Shown here: positions 13,095 to 13,430 of the stretch, in pieces
Numbering within the stretch: the stretch's first letter is position 1
Layout of the letters: each line of letters begins with the position of its first letter
Assembly: GCA_964398775.1 (NCBI GenBank)
Contig: CAYNND010000014.1
Span: 1 to 13,430 of the forward strand
Direction of reading: 5' to 3'
Source: CAYNND01 sp964398775
GTDB lineage: Bacteria > Patescibacteriota > Minisyncoccia > Phycocordibacterales > UBA2100
Length of the DNA: 13,430 nt
The notes under the pieces: model-generated
Told to the model about the DNA's origin: nothing
Seen by the model: the letters and a program-made list of their open reading frames with translations, nothing else
The model's database searches: none
Translations under genes and position numbers: made by a program

Positions 13095-13430
13095 TTATGC
13101 CACAGAATCATGGAATCGGTCAAACGCACTCATCAATGCTCTCAAAGTCTCAGGAATTGGATTACATTGCTTTGAACCAATCGATCGAATCGGTACAATC
13201 TTTGTCGAGGTACTCGTTAAAAATGCCGCATCAAATTCATGCGCGTGCTGGAGCTTAATAGGCTCTTCCCGATAGGTAAATCCTTGCTGAACTGCAACAT
13301 CCAGAACATGTTTTCGTGTAACCCCGAGCAGAATCTCCGCAGCTGGCGGCGAGACGATTGTCATACCATCAAGTACAAAAAAGTTTGTACGCGTACCTTC
13401 TGTGACCTCACCGTGCCTGTTTATAAGAAG
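13095..13430 (-). CDS. Class IV PLP-dependent aminotransferase, C-terminal part (runs off the window)
   Basis: The frame is open to the right edge, leaving 111 visible residues of the C-terminal domain. It shows the class IV signature: GEVTEGTRTNFFVLDG near the edge, then VSPPAAEILLGVTRKHVLD, and later FDAAFLTSTSTKIVPI, the phosphate-binding Thr-Ser-Thr loop. This class includes branched-chain aminotransferases, D-alanine aminotransferase and aminodeoxychorismate lyase; the LTSTST loop and short tail fit the first two best, but I cannot choose. The N-terminal domain with the catalytic lysine is outside the window. The ATG at 13364 is internal, not the real start. It lies 58 bp upstream of GNAT on the same strand and may begin or belong to the same operon. 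Confidence 0.85.
   Translation of the reverse strand, partial: LLINRHGEVTEGTRTNFFVLDGMTIVSPPAAEILLGVTRKHVLDVAVQQGFTYREEPIKLQHAHEFDAAFLTSTSTKIVPIRSIGSKQCNPIPETLRALMSAFDRFHDSVA

Noticed and set aside
1..13430. tRNA, rRNA, CRISPR array, transposase or integrase
   Set aside because: Reading both strands I found no cloverleaf, rRNA segment, regularly spaced repeats, or transposase/recombinase-like product.

Overview
The window looks like a piece of a Patescibacteria (CPR) genome, most likely of the Parcubacteria/Paceibacteria type. The evidence is short single-domain genes, ATGA-overlapping operons, little visible Shine-Dalgarno sequence, a secreted peptidoglycan-binding/Fn3 protein, Thr/Ser/Gly-rich surface proteins, and small GlsB-like and DUF4342-like proteins. 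TGA is used as a stop (aclA, aclB), so this is not a lineage that reads TGA as glycine. The assignment rests on recalled family resemblance, not on a marker gene.

Positions 1-4690 are mostly + strand and hold a signalling block. It contains a DUF4342-like protein, a minus-strand VTT/DedA-like membrane protein, a PAS-HisKA_2-HATPase histidine kinase broken by a one-base frameshift in an A9 run, an OmpR/PhoB-type response regulator, a hybrid kinase whose ATP-binding domain has lost its motifs, and a PrsW-like membrane protease. Three promoters here (before the DUF4342-like gene, the kinase and the regulator) share an unusual element: two CTTCAT-type hexamers spaced exactly 11 bp, followed about 10 bp later by a -10 box. 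This is the layout expected for an OmpR/PhoB-type regulator, so the regulator may control its own kinase, itself and the DUF4342-like gene.

Positions 4750-8144 (all minus) are a cell-surface block: a Gly-rich protein with a C-terminal membrane anchor, a secreted protein with two internal repeats, a possible 39-residue acidic protein, a GlsB/YeaQ-like membrane protein, and a secreted peptidoglycan-binding/Fn3 protein. Hairpins separate several of them.

Positions 8356-13430 (all minus) are a tightly packed metabolic run. In transcription order it holds a class IV PLP aminotransferase (cut by the window edge), a GNAT acetyltransferase, aclB, aclA and a YvcK/CofD-like protein. The last four overlap by 4-8 bp. 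aclA is interrupted by exactly 100 Ns flanked on both sides by the same 55 bases. Removing the Ns and one 55-base copy joins the two halves in frame into one 591-residue ATP-citrate lyase large subunit. The window therefore encodes a complete two-subunit ATP-citrate lyase with catalytic residues present, in a lineage that usually lacks a TCA cycle, translationally coupled to a protein of the YvcK gluconeogenesis/cell-wall family.
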